This document shows, one piece after another, positions 1 through 8,247 of a stretch of DNA of 64,000 nucleotides. Every line of letters begins with the position of its first letter. Position 1 is the first letter of the stretch. This stretch comes from Aliiglaciecola lipolytica (lineage in GTDB: Bacteria; Pseudomonadota; Gammaproteobacteria; Enterobacterales; Alteromonadaceae): NCBI RefSeq assembly GCF_018860635.1, contig NZ_JAHKPT010000025.1, forward strand, positions 291,867 to 355,866, in the 5' to 3' direction. The notes beneath the pieces were generated by a model. The model did not search any database. It was not told the origin of the DNA and worked only from the letters and a program-made list of their open reading frames with translations. A program made the position numbers and the translations under genes.

Positions 1-605
1 AACTCAATAGTAAACTTGTTTCAAACCTCTCTGAGATCAACTTACGGCCAGAAATCAATGTACGATTTGAATCTTTACTATCTACTCTCGATAAGCAAGA
101 TATTTCAGATGAGACATTGTTGGAGCCTGAGTTTTATCAGGCGCTGACCCAGTTTGCAGATAGTTACTTCGATAAGCGGACACGAAAACTTAAGATGCAT
201 GACATTATTCATGCAGTGCATTATGAATATACCCTAGAAGAAACTGGTGAGCGTTTTACTAAAAGCCAGTCAGGAGGAACGACTAGTACAATAACAGCCT
301 TCGTGCTATCGGTGTTACTTAAGAAAATCACTCCAGACTATGTATCGCTCAAGATGCCGATTATTGTGGATGAAGTGGGTACGTTAGATTTCAAAAATAC
401 AAAAGCTACTATTCAGCAAATCAGTGAGCACGGCTTTTCAATCTTTTGTGCCACACCAACATTTTCAGGCTTTGTTAGCAAAAACGTTGGTCGTTGGATA
501 ATGATTGATAGAGCCAAAATCAAAAAGCCACGTGTCCCAAAATGCCACATGCACATCCTACCAGAGTATATTGAAAGTTTTGGGAGTCAATCCAATGAGG
601 CTTAA
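1..605 (+). CDS. SMC/Muk-like ATPase, C-terminal part (5' end outside window)
   Basis: The frame is open from base 3 to the TAA at 603-605, so only the last 200 or so residues of a longer protein are present. They contain an ABC-type signature (Q-S-G-G, bases 267-278) and, about 30 residues later, a Walker B motif (PIIVDEVGTLD; D at 369, E at 372) with the D-loop Leu-Asp. Signature and Walker B in this order at the C-terminal end are typical of the head of SMC, MukB/MksB, JetC and Rad50-like ATPases. The coiled coil and Walker A would lie upstream, outside the window. The next gene starts inside its 3' end. Family level is fairly secure; the exact subfamily is not. Confidence 0.7.
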   Translation, partial: LNSKLVSNLSEINLRPEINVRFESLLSTLDKQDISDETLLEPEFYQALTQFADSYFDKRTRKLKMHDIIHAVHYEYTLEETGERFTKSQSGGTTSTITAFVLSVLLKKITPDYVSLKMPIIVDEVGTLDFKNTKATIQQISEHGFSIFCATPTFSGFVSKNVGRWIMIDRAKIKKPRVPKCHMHILPEYIESFGSQSNEA

Positions 606-1965
606 TCGTGATGTGATCCTCAGTTCTATCCTCAAGCATCAAAATAGTTTTCTAAAAATATTGGATTTTATTGACAAGGAAGGTGGGGTGCCAGAGATAC
701 CAGAAAAACTTTTTCTAGATTTGTATAGTCATTACATTTGTGAAGATGATGATCAAAATGTTCATGCGCAGTTAAGTTTGGCGGCCTTACTAAAGAACGG
801 AGTATTCATTCATCATGATAAGAATACTGGGACCATTTCTGTTGCGGATGTAATCATCAATATGCTCCGGTTTATAGATGTAAAACGTGCGAGGGAATTG
901 AACAGGCATGATCTAGAAGATTTGCGCCAGCGTGTGTCTGACTTTGTAGATAGGTTATTGGAGTGCGCCTATCTGGAAGATGATGATACAAGAGAACTGT
1001 ATGGGAGCTTCTATCGATTACTTAGCGAAATACATTCGAAGATAAAAGAAAATGTATCGGCACTGGATGCACAAGTAAAGCGCGTCTCGCAGCAATACAA
1101 GGAATTCAACGCAGGGGATAGTGAAGCCTCGGTTTTTGAATTATATGACCGTGTAACAGATCTTTACAGCAAATATGTATTGCCGTGTTATGAATTTATT
1201 GACCCAAATATGGAAATGAAAGGAAAAAGAACTTTAACTCAGTCTATTGAGCAGTTAATAAAGCATCTCGCAGATGTACCTGCAAAACTGCATGAGTCAA
1301 ACCGTCTTCAATACCGTTTTACGGCAATTAGCAGTTATTATAAAGACATAGGGCTACTCGTCCGTAAACTTAAGCAATACTCAACTTATTTGGCTCAGGA
1401 TCGCGATAGATACATTGCAATTGACAATGCATTCAATGCCTTAATGGATAATGTTGTGCCATTACGCCACGGAAAACAGAAAAATAAGTATTTAACACCA
1501 AATGCACCAATATTCTTAACGCTGTCAACTATAGATGGGTTGAGAGACCTACGTACAAACCAAGCACCAAAATTTAACTGGGATGAAGGTAAAACAACAC
1601 TTCGATTCAAAGAATATTTGAATATGCTCCAAAGTGTGGAAAGTAAACCTAAAAAACAACAGATCAAACCTTTACCAGAAGAGGTCCGAATCGAAGAGGA
1701 AAGACAGATAGAGATTGCTAGATTAATAGCTGAGGCCGGACTTCCAATCTCAATCCCCGACGTACATAAGTTCGTATTTGAGTTGCTAAGCCAAAACTTG
1801 GATAGTTTTTGGTTAGGAGACGTTTTGTTTGGTATTGAAGAGGTGATGCCGTATGCACCATTAGAGCATTTGGTCTTTAGTCGAGAGCGACGGAGGCAGC
1901 AGGATGAGCAATATTACTTGGAATATTTAAAAATTGAATTAGCACAAGGTGAACTGGATGTATAA
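595..1965 (+). CDS. 456-aa helical protein of the SMC-like cassette (possible kleisin/JetA-like subunit)
   Basis: The frame is open further upstream, but the ATG at 595 follows a GGGAG at 582-586 with 8 bp spacing and overlaps the previous stop, so it is the likely start. The product is charged and almost wholly helical. Its first 100 residues could form a winged-helix domain, followed by long helices (residues 110-330) and a Glu/Arg/Gln-rich C-terminal part. No catalytic motif is visible. Size, position beside an SMC-like ATPase and a small partner downstream fit a kleisin-like subunit (MukF/MksF/JetA class). That role is inferred from context; the sequence alone does not prove it. Confidence 0.55.
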   Translation: MRLNRDVILSSILKHQNSFLKILDFIDKEGGVPEIPEKLFLDLYSHYICEDDDQNVHAQLSLAALLKNGVFIHHDKNTGTISVADVIINMLRFIDVKRARELNRHDLEDLRQRVSDFVDRLLECAYLEDDDTRELYGSFYRLLSEIHSKIKENVSALDAQVKRVSQQYKEFNAGDSEASVFELYDRVTDLYSKYVLPCYEFIDPNMEMKGKRTLTQSIEQLIKHLADVPAKLHESNRLQYRFTAISSYYKDIGLLVRKLKQYSTYLAQDRDRYIAIDNAFNALMDNVVPLRHGKQKNKYLTPNAPIFLTLSTIDGLRDLRTNQAPKFNWDEGKTTLRFKEYLNMLQSVESKPKKQQIKPLPEEVRIEEERQIEIARLIAEAGLPISIPDVHKFVFELLSQNLDSFWLGDVLFGIEEVMPYAPLEHLVFSRERRRQQDEQYYLEYLKIELAQGELDV

Positions 1966-2521
1966 CACTGACTTGAGCGTAGAAATCTACCAAACACTAA
2001 CGGCTGGAAAGATCATAAATAACCGGATGCTTAACAACAGTGGCCAGTGTATTTCAAATCCGCTCTTTGAAGAAATAATGAATAACCTTTCTACATATGC
2101 AACACAGTATGAAATGTCGGGACAAGAATTGGTTCGTAATAAAGACTTTGTTTACTTGAGAAAGGGCGCTGAATTAGCGGAAGATGTTAAAACTGACGTT
2201 ACGATGAAAGCCGCACTTCTATTACTTATGCTAGGTAAGTACATTAATGAGCAAAACTACCGATTTAGCAAGTTGACTGAGCAAAATGGCGGAATAACCA
2301 AAACAGACATTCTGGCACTCCAAGAGATCGATGATATTCAAGAGCTTATCGAGAAAGCAAGGCTCAAAAGTGATTTGTTCACGGAATTCAAGAACGTGCT
2401 GATTAACCGCAACTTATTACTTGAGTTACCCGGTAATGAACGGTTTATTTTATCCGACGCGGGGCGAGTTTTTTATGAAGAAGTTGTTCGTGTATATCTT
2501 GAGCCAGAATTACATATTTAA
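1958..2521 (+). CDS. 187-aa MukE/KITE-like small subunit of the SMC-like cassette
   Basis: The ATG at 1958 is preceded by AAGGTGA (1946-1952) and overlaps the end of the previous gene by 8 bp; an in-frame GTG at 1949 is less well placed. The N-terminal part (LSVEIYQTLTAGKIINN, then a conserved-looking SGQELVRNKDFVYLR) and the C-terminal segment with a winged-helix look resemble MukE/MksE or JetB-type proteins, which dimerise and bind the kleisin of bacterial condensins. Size fits (about 190-230 residues in that group). The identification rests on general resemblance and gene context, so it is tentative. The next gene begins 18 bp after the stop. Confidence 0.5.
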   Translation: MYNTDLSVEIYQTLTAGKIINNRMLNNSGQCISNPLFEEIMNNLSTYATQYEMSGQELVRNKDFVYLRKGAELAEDVKTDVTMKAALLLLMLGKYINEQNYRFSKLTEQNGGITKTDILALQEIDDIQELIEKARLKSDLFTEFKNVLINRNLLLELPGNERFILSDAGRVFYEEVVRVYLEPELHI

Positions 2522-2539
2522 AACTATTAAGGACTAAAA

Positions 2540-3532
2540 TTGTCAACAACAGTCACCACAGCATTCAATGCATTTCAAAAAGAAACGGTCAATCTTGATG
2601 CCGAAAGAACTAAAAATGCACGTAATAGTCGAAATTGGTTGGTGGGGAAGATAAACACCTTTACTGATTTTTTTCCTTTATACAAAGCTAAACATATTCA
2701 TTTTGGTTCTTTTGCAAGGCGGACCAAAATTAGGCCGTTAGACGACATAGATATTATGATTGCATTGATGGGGGAAGGGTGCTCGTATTTTGAAGATGCT
2801 TCAGGGAAAATAACAATCAATGTCCCAGATGATTGTGATGCCTATAAATATTATAAGCATGCTTCTTCGAATACATTGAACTCAATTCGAGTTGTGAATG
2901 AGTTCGTCAGAAAATTGTCTGAAATAGACCAATACAAATCAGCAACTATCAAACGAAACCAAGAGGCTGCCGTCCTTAATTTGAAATCATATGATTGGGC
3001 TTTTGACATTGTTCCCTGTTTTTTCACTACGGAAGATGCGTATGGACAAACCTATTACATTATTCCTGACGGGAGTGGCCACTGGAAAAAAACCGATCCA
3101 CGGAAAGACCGCGACAGAGTTAGCACAATTAACACTACATGTTCAGGCAATATGCTGAATGTATTGAGACTTGTAAAGTATTGGCAACGTCGCCCAACTA
3201 TGCCATCTATGGGGTCATATCTTCTGGAGTGTATGGTACTCAATCATTTTGAGAGCAATGGAGCTTGTTCGCAATTTCAAGATTTGGAACTTGCTGGAGT
3301 GTTTGAATACATTGCAAATCATATTTATTCAAACGTCTCCGATCCTAAGGGAATTCAAACTAACTTGAATGACAAACTAACAAGGGAAGAGCGCTCAAAA
3401 ATCTCTAATAAAGCGATAACTGATGCAAATCTAGCATTGGAAGCTAGGCATTTAGAATCAAATGGAGATCAAAAGGGCAGTATCAACAAATTGCGGCAAA
3501 TTTTTGGTGCTGAATTCCCGGAGTATAGTTAA
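2540..3532 (+). CDS. CD-NTase (cGAS/DncV-like nucleotidyltransferase) of a CBASS system
   Basis: The start is TTG at 2540 with AAGGA at 2529-2533; no better ATG precedes the catalytic domain. The polymerase-beta-type active site is clear: HFGSFARRT (G56, S57), then D69-I-D71 in DDIDIM, and a third acidic residue D156 in WAFDIVPC. This is the SMODS/CD-NTase fold, which makes cyclic di- or trinucleotide signals from NTPs on phage infection in CBASS defence. Length (330 aa) is typical. The next gene overlaps in TAATG and encodes the effector, giving a minimal two-gene CBASS core. The cyclic nucleotide made cannot be read from the sequence. Confidence 0.9.
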   Translation: MSTTVTTAFNAFQKETVNLDAERTKNARNSRNWLVGKINTFTDFFPLYKAKHIHFGSFARRTKIRPLDDIDIMIALMGEGCSYFEDASGKITINVPDDCDAYKYYKHASSNTLNSIRVVNEFVRKLSEIDQYKSATIKRNQEAAVLNLKSYDWAFDIVPCFFTTEDAYGQTYYIIPDGSGHWKKTDPRKDRDRVSTINTTCSGNMLNVLRLVKYWQRRPTMPSMGSYLLECMVLNHFESNGACSQFQDLELAGVFEYIANHIYSNVSDPKGIQTNLNDKLTREERSKISNKAITDANLALEARHLESNGDQKGSINKLRQIFGAEFPEYS

Positions 3533-4479
3533 TGAACAACGAGATAAATTCCAGGCAAAACCATGAAAGCTCCATCAATATGATTGCGGCTTTCAGGCAG
3601 AAGTATTCTGATGTTAAGCAGTTAAGTTTTATACAGATGTTGATGTCTGTATGGGTGCCAATTGTATTGGCATTACTCGCTTTAGCGTTGAAAAATCAGT
3701 TAATTGTAGGTTTTCTAGGTATCCCCCAATTAGATGTAACTATTTACGTTTCTTTTTACTGTATTGTGATTGCGCTCGCGGACTTATTTTTATTTAACAA
3801 CTTCATTGAGACTGGGAAAGAACTTGCGGCGAAAATCCAAGAACTTTTTGATACAAACGTTCTTGGATTGTCTTGGAATAAAACCTTAGCTGGACCCAAG
3901 CCAGATGGCGAAGTGATTTACAACCTTCAAAAGGCTTTTTACAAAGTTAAGAGCAACAAAAGGGAACATCTGAGCAACTGGTATAACCCGAAGGTCGCCA
4001 ATATAAGTCACAACAAAGGGGCGCTGTTGTGTCAACGAATGAATCTGTACTGGGATAAGTCCTTACGAGAGACCGTTAATCAGCGTGTTTTTATTTCTCT
4101 ACTTTGCTGGTGTGTTTTTATTATGATCATTGCTCTTAACCAAGATTTCTCGCTTAGAACGCTGCTATTAACCGTAATTTGTCCATTGCTACCTATCCTT
4201 AGTTATTCAGTGAAACTAATTTCAGATAACAGGAAGTCAATTTCTACCTTGACGAGATTGAAAGAACTGTTGGAATCGGCGTGGGCGGATGCAGCTAATC
4301 AAGCACTCACAATTGAAAGACTTCGTGAAGTTCAAAATGAGATTTATCAGCATAGGAAAACGAACCGTCCTATTTCTGATCGCTTCTATTGGAGACGTAA
4401 AGATGACTTTGAAGGTGATGCAGAATACAGCATTGAACAGATGATTACCGATATCGAACGAACCGGTCAAAGTAGTTGA
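3532..4479 (+). CDS. S-4TM family putative pore-forming CBASS effector
   Basis: The start ATG overlaps the nucleotidyltransferase stop (TAATG), implying translational coupling. Four hydrophobic segments are visible at about residues 36-56, 67-90, 183-202 and 207-226. Between the pairs lies a soluble stretch with the family hallmark NWYNPKV, then CQRMNLYWDKSLR; a charged cytoplasmic tail follows. This matches the S-4TM effectors found beside CD-NTases. In those systems a cyclic nucleotide is thought to trigger membrane disruption and abortive infection. The length of 315 aa is usual. It is the last gene of the five-gene plus-strand run; its stop abuts a decayed gene on the other strand. Confidence 0.88.
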   Translation: MNNEINSRQNHESSINMIAAFRQKYSDVKQLSFIQMLMSVWVPIVLALLALALKNQLIVGFLGIPQLDVTIYVSFYCIVIALADLFLFNNFIETGKELAAKIQELFDTNVLGLSWNKTLAGPKPDGEVIYNLQKAFYKVKSNKREHLSNWYNPKVANISHNKGALLCQRMNLYWDKSLRETVNQRVFISLLCWCVFIMIIALNQDFSLRTLLLTVICPLLPILSYSVKLISDNRKSISTLTRLKELLESAWADAANQALTIERLREVQNEIYQHRKTNRPISDRFYWRRKDDFEGDAEYSIEQMITDIERTGQSS

Positions 4480-4929
4480 CGCCCTATACATTTCTTTTTT
4501 AATATTAGCTTTTTCGACTAGATGCATAACTATTTGAATTAAATAATGTAAATAAGGAACACTACCAAATCTATTTCTACCGCAATGAAAATTGATGAAA
4601 ATCATCGTGCTTAATAGATCATCTCCATACTTTTCAACATTAAAGTACTTACAACTACTAACTTTTTTAAGTTTCGCGGGAACTGGTTCACATCGAATTA
4701 CCTTCGAGCCATTCAATGTTAATTGTCCATTACAAAATGAATAGTACTCTTTGTCTTCGATTGTTTCAGGACTGAAATAACCTGTCAGTTCCGGCGGAAT
4801 CACATAAAATTCACTATCCAACTCATTTGTATGCTTTTAAAGCATAAAAGCATCACTAAATTCGTCAATAAAAAGAGAACCTTCATTCACTTGACGTTTA
4901 AATAATAAAATACTTTGTCTATTAATCAT
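4480..4929 (-). pseudogene. decayed gene divergent from the XRE regulator (nonsense codon, 3' truncated)
   Basis: Read on the minus strand, an ATG at 4929 opens a coding-like frame (MINRQSILLFKRQVNEGSLF...). It meets a TAA at 4839-4837 after 30 codons, then continues in the same frame as protein-like sequence (IPPELTGYFSPE...) down to the S-4TM stop. Past 4479 the frame only continues as antisense of the S-4TM gene until 4237, so the original 3' end appears lost. One nonsense codon plus a missing 3' end argue for a dead gene. I do not recognise the family. Its divergent layout with the XRE gene at 4997 suggests the two were once a regulated pair. Confidence 0.5.
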
Positions 4930-4949
4930 TATGTCGTAATTTTCACACA

Positions 4950-4992
4950 GTCCCTAATTTCGGGACACCCTATCACATCCCTATAATAGGGA
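4950..4992. promoter_or_regulatory. two inverted-repeat operator candidates and TATAAT box upstream of the XRE gene
   Basis: Two short palindromes share the half-site TCCCTA/GGGA: GTCCC-7 nt-GGGAC at 4950-4966 and TCCCTA-TAA-TAGGGA at 4978-4992. The second contains a TATAAT (4982-4987) and also the only Shine-Dalgarno-like AGGGA of the downstream gene. Binding of a small XRE dimer here would block both transcription and ribosome access, a usual autorepression layout. The sites also lie just upstream of the divergent decayed gene. The pattern is seen directly; the binding protein is inferred. Confidence 0.5.
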
Positions 4993-4996
4993 CAAC

Positions 4997-5227
4997 ATGA
5001 TGAAATCTAAAAACACACCAAAGTATCAGGCATTACTCAAATGGCTCAAAAGTCAGCGTTTAGAGCAAGGAGCAACAGTTCGCGATGTTGGGTTATTAAT
5101 TGATGAGCCATTCCAGATTGTGAGCAAAATAGAAAAAGGACAGCGTAAACTGAGTGTTGATGAGTATATGCAGTACTGTAAAGCACTTAATGTTGATTAT
5201 CGTAAAGGGTTGAAATTGCTGGAGTGA
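4997..5227 (+). CDS. small XRE/Cro-type helix-turn-helix regulator
   Basis: The 76-residue product is a single HTH_3-like domain. Helix-turn-helix lies at about residues 23-47 (ATVRDVGLLIDEPFQIVSKI), followed by EKGQRKLSVDEYMQYCKAL, the usual XRE pattern. Tandem ATGs at 4997 and 5000 follow AGGGA at 4988-4992; spacing favours 5000. It probably represses its own promoter through the palindromes at 4950-4992. It lies between the CBASS operon and the phoH genes and faces a decayed divergent gene, so it may be the survivor of a two-gene module (toxin-antitoxin-like or a small operon control unit). Any control of the CBASS genes is unproven. Confidence 0.8.
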   Translation: MMKSKNTPKYQALLKWLKSQRLEQGATVRDVGLLIDEPFQIVSKIEKGQRKLSVDEYMQYCKALNVDYRKGLKLLE

Positions 5228-5319
5228 CTTTTACTGTTTTCTTAATATCTAAATTGAAATATACATAATCAGTACCTCAGATCCCATATGAATCATTGAG
5301 TAGAAAGGTTTCATAATTC

Positions 5320-5338
5320 GTTCAATAGCGTATTGAAC
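5320..5338. repeat. 19-bp perfect inverted repeat
   Basis: GTTCAATA-GCG-TATTGAAC, two 8-bp arms around 3 bp, sits in the non-coding stretch between the XRE gene and the island phoH gene. Flanking bases (TTTCATA before, TATGATGAA after) extend the symmetry imperfectly. It could be a regulator or recombinase binding site or an RNA hairpin. Confidence 0.45.
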
Positions 5339-5435
5339 CTATGATGAATTGGCATATATTACAATTATGATGTGTACAGTTTATATGGTGATAAAGACGT
5401 GTAAGTTGTTAATTATTAATTACTGAGACACTCAT

Positions 5436-5468
5436 AAGGCCAAACCAATTAAGGTAATGGCCTTTTTT
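5436..5468 (+). terminator. rho-independent terminator-like hairpin
   Basis: AAGGCCA (5436-5442) pairs with TGGCCTT (5458-5464) across a 15-nt loop, followed by a run of six T. Orientation suits the plus-strand XRE transcript. The rest of 5228-5497 is AT-rich with no coding sign. Confidence 0.6.
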
Positions 5469-5497
5469 CTGTATAAGTTAAATAATAGAAAATAACT

Positions 5498-6883
5498 TTA
5501 AAAGTTCTTCTCAGTGAAATCTGCCAACGAGCTACGCTCAACTTCATCAAAAATTAATACACTTCCTTTTTCATAATTTCGAAAAATATTTACAGCAGCA
5601 CTGGCTCCAGATGAAGCTGGAGTAACAAATCGATCATCAATTTGTGCAAGGTTTCCTAGAACAATCGTTCGGCAATTTTTACCACCACGGCTTAGCATCC
5701 CTTTCATCTGCGCCCTAGTCATGTTCTGAGCTTCATCAATGATTAATACAGCATCATCTATAGAACGACCTCGAAAATAGGCCATGCTAGTGAACTCTAT
5801 ATTAGCTCGCTCAATGATGTGTTCAACAGTCGCACGAGTACTTTTTTCATCATCACTATCATCTGCATGCATTGAAATTAATGCATCTGTAACACCAGCT
5901 AAAAGTGGTAATGACTTTTCAGTTAAATCCCCCGGCAAAAAGCCGGGATCATCGTCCATAAAGTCTCTAGAGCGCACAACGACTATCTTTTTATACTGTT
6001 TCAACTCCAAAACTTGGTGGAGCGCCGAAGCCACCGCCAAAAATGTTTTTCCCGATCCTGCTGGACCAAGGATGATATTTAAATCGTAAAATGGGTCTGT
6101 TAACTGGCTAATAGCTACAGATTGCCGAGGGTTTTTAGGTGAAATACCCCAAATTTTCTCTTGCTGTCTCGGCAATAATTTAGTGTAAACACTGCCTTCA
6201 GCTACTTCAGTTACAAGTCCAATATGTCCAGCATCATCGTACCAATACATATTTGCCTGTACCTCTTCATAAAAGAAACTTGCTGGAAATTTATAAACTT
6301 CTCCAGAAAGTTTAAAATCGTTATCAGATTTTAGACGGTCAAATAAATCACCATCAAATGATTGGACACCTGTGTACAACAAATCAACATCAGAAATCTG
6401 GTTATCAACTAAAACATCTTCCGCGTCAACGCCAATCGTCCTAGCTTTGAGTCGCATATTAATATCACGACTAACAATCGTGACATTTTGCTTAAGCTCC
6501 TTCTGCATATGCAGAGCGTAATTAATAATACGATTGTCTGCATCACTCCCAATTGCATGTTTTAATTCTTTGGCAAAATCTATTTGAGTGTCTATCCCAA
6601 TAAATAATCTGCCGCGCTTTGCTGACTCTGTTGACGGTAGCTCAATTCCTTTCTCCATCTCTTCAGATGTATGGCCATTAATGATGTCCTCAAGCATTCT
6701 GATTACTGCACGAGCATCTTGGCTTACATTTTTATCAGTGCGCTCTTTTAAATTGTCTAACTCTTCTAGAACAGTTAAACAGATATAAATATCATCTTTA
6801 TAAGCAAGAAGGCTTTTAGGATCATGAACTAAAGCAGAGGTATCTAGTATGCGGGGATTTCTGTTTTCATTTGAATTTTTCAT
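5498..6883 (-). CDS. PIN-PhoH family ATPase (complete island copy)
   Basis: The 461-residue protein has an N-terminal PIN-type nuclease domain (RILDTSALVHDP near residue 11, then conserved acidic residues to about 150). Its C-terminal PhoH P-loop ATPase domain has Walker A GPAGSGKT at about 273-280 and Walker B LIIDEAQN with D383/E384. This is the PhoH2/YlaK-like architecture, an RNA helicase/RNase candidate. All motifs are intact. Its ATG overlaps the stop of the truncated phoH upstream (TAATG), so it is probably translated by coupling from the host gene's transcript. It is clearly divergent from that copy and so looks imported, not a recent duplicate. Confidence 0.85.
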   Translation of the reverse strand: MKNSNENRNPRILDTSALVHDPKSLLAYKDDIYICLTVLEELDNLKERTDKNVSQDARAVIRMLEDIINGHTSEEMEKGIELPSTESAKRGRLFIGIDTQIDFAKELKHAIGSDADNRIINYALHMQKELKQNVTIVSRDINMRLKARTIGVDAEDVLVDNQISDVDLLYTGVQSFDGDLFDRLKSDNDFKLSGEVYKFPASFFYEEVQANMYWYDDAGHIGLVTEVAEGSVYTKLLPRQQEKIWGISPKNPRQSVAISQLTDPFYDLNIILGPAGSGKTFLAVASALHQVLELKQYKKIVVVRSRDFMDDDPGFLPGDLTEKSLPLLAGVTDALISMHADDSDDEKSTRATVEHIIERANIEFTSMAYFRGRSIDDAVLIIDEAQNMTRAQMKGMLSRGGKNCRTIVLGNLAQIDDRFVTPASSGASAAVNIFRNYEKGSVLIFDEVERSSLADFTEKNF

Positions 6884-8247
6884 TATGCTGCTTCCCCTAA
6901 AATTGAGTCGTTGCTAGACTTTGTAGTATACTTTCGATGTAGAGCACGTCTTAAAAGTAAAGGTTTAAGGTTTTGCGGTGAACTTGAAAGCACAAATAAA
7001 TTAGAATTTAGATAAATTCTTTTTACATTGTCTATAAGCCTTAAAAAACAAGACAGTAAAAATTTTAAATTATTTTCATTTCGGGGTTGTAAAATCACAA
7101 TCGCATTTTGGATACTACGACCACGCATAAAGTTTACCGATTTGAATTGTATATTGGCTTTTTCCATGATGTAACTCATCGAGCCTTTTACGTTCTCATC
7201 GTTTTTGTGCAAAACTTCCAAAGAGTCGGTAATAGCCGCTAACCAAGGCGCCATCTTTTCCTCTTCCGTTCCGGGCAAAAAGCCGATGGATTCAGCAATT
7301 TCTGGGGTGCTTCGAGTCACAATGATTTTATCATACATGTTTTTCTCAATGACCATTTCCAACGCCGCCGCCAGTGCTAACAATGTTTTACCACTGCCCG
7401 CAGGTCCGGTGAGTATAACCAAATCGATATGTGGATCGAGCAAGGCATGAAAGGCCATAGCCTGACCAATATTTTTAGGTGTTATTCCCCACGCATTGCG
7501 TCCCATAAGACGATCGTAGCCTAAGTCGAGTACCTCGAGTGTATCGTCGGTTATGTTTTCCACTAAGCCAGCGAATTGCTCTTCATCATCAATCAAAAAC
7601 TCGTTGATATAGGCTTCAGGCAACGCTTTTTTATCGATAGTATGAATAGTATCTCGACCTTCGGTTCGGCTATCAACGGTTTTCACGCATTGCCAAAAAT
7701 CGCCATTGAAGGTGTGATAACCTTTCGATAAATACTTGATATCACTAATTAATTGGTCAGTTCGATAGTCTTCAACATGGGCTAATCCAGCGCCCTTGGC
7801 TTTTAAACGCATGTTGATATCTTTAGTCACCAAGACTACTTGTCTAGGCAGTTTAATCTTTTGCAGATGCAAGGCTGCATTGATTATTCGATTGTCGTTA
7901 TCGTTACTGGTAAAAACCTGCTGCTCAAAAGGTAAACCATGATCAGCAAAGATAGATAATAGACCTGTAGGCGCTGACTCTCCTGATCCCAGCCCTGACA
8001 TAGCAACCCCTTCAATCATTTGTTCAGGTGTTGCCTCGTGCAGCAGATCTTCCATTGCGCGAATAGAGACTCTAGCATCCCGCGCAACATCTTTTTTACT
8101 ATCTTTAATGTAATCCAGTTCTTCTAGAACCGTCATAGGTACGACAACGTCATGTTCTTTGAAAGAGAGAAAAGCGAGAGGTTCATGTAAGAGGATATTG
8201 GTGTCGAGCACATAAAGTTTGGTATTCATTTCAGCTTTTTCTGGCAT
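6883..8247 (-). pseudogene. host PIN-PhoH family gene truncated at Walker B, with a foreign 68-residue tail
   Basis: Residues 1-386 form a good PIN-PhoH protein: LDTNILLHEP at the N-terminus, Walker A GPAGSGKT near 280, and MRGRSIQNAIVIL leading to Walker B. At the point where D-E-A-Q-N should follow (base 7089/7090, residue 387) the sequence switches to an unrelated, AT-rich tail ending SSNDSILGEAA. Without the Walker B acidic pair and the C-terminal 80 or so residues, ATPase activity should be lost. The PIN domain could still be made. The abrupt change fits an island inserted in the gene; the missing 3' part should lie beyond the left edge of the window. Confidence 0.8.

Noticed and set aside
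1-2521. Calling the three-gene cassette a Wadjet system
   Set aside because: Gene order differs from jetA-B-C-D and no JetD is seen in the window; the ATPase N-terminus is missing, so only an SMC/Muk-like label is justified.
4237-4479. Continuation of the minus-strand frame through the end of the S-4TM gene, giving a 194-residue ORF from 4821
   Set aside because: This part is antisense to a well-supported effector gene and the frame opens with a TTG lacking a ribosome-binding site. I keep only 4929-4480 as a decayed gene.
7021-7100. Transposon end or insertion-sequence terminus at the phoH junction
   Set aside because: I looked for terminal inverted repeats of Tn7- or IS-type and for a target duplication; none is visible from this side, so no mobile element type is claimed.
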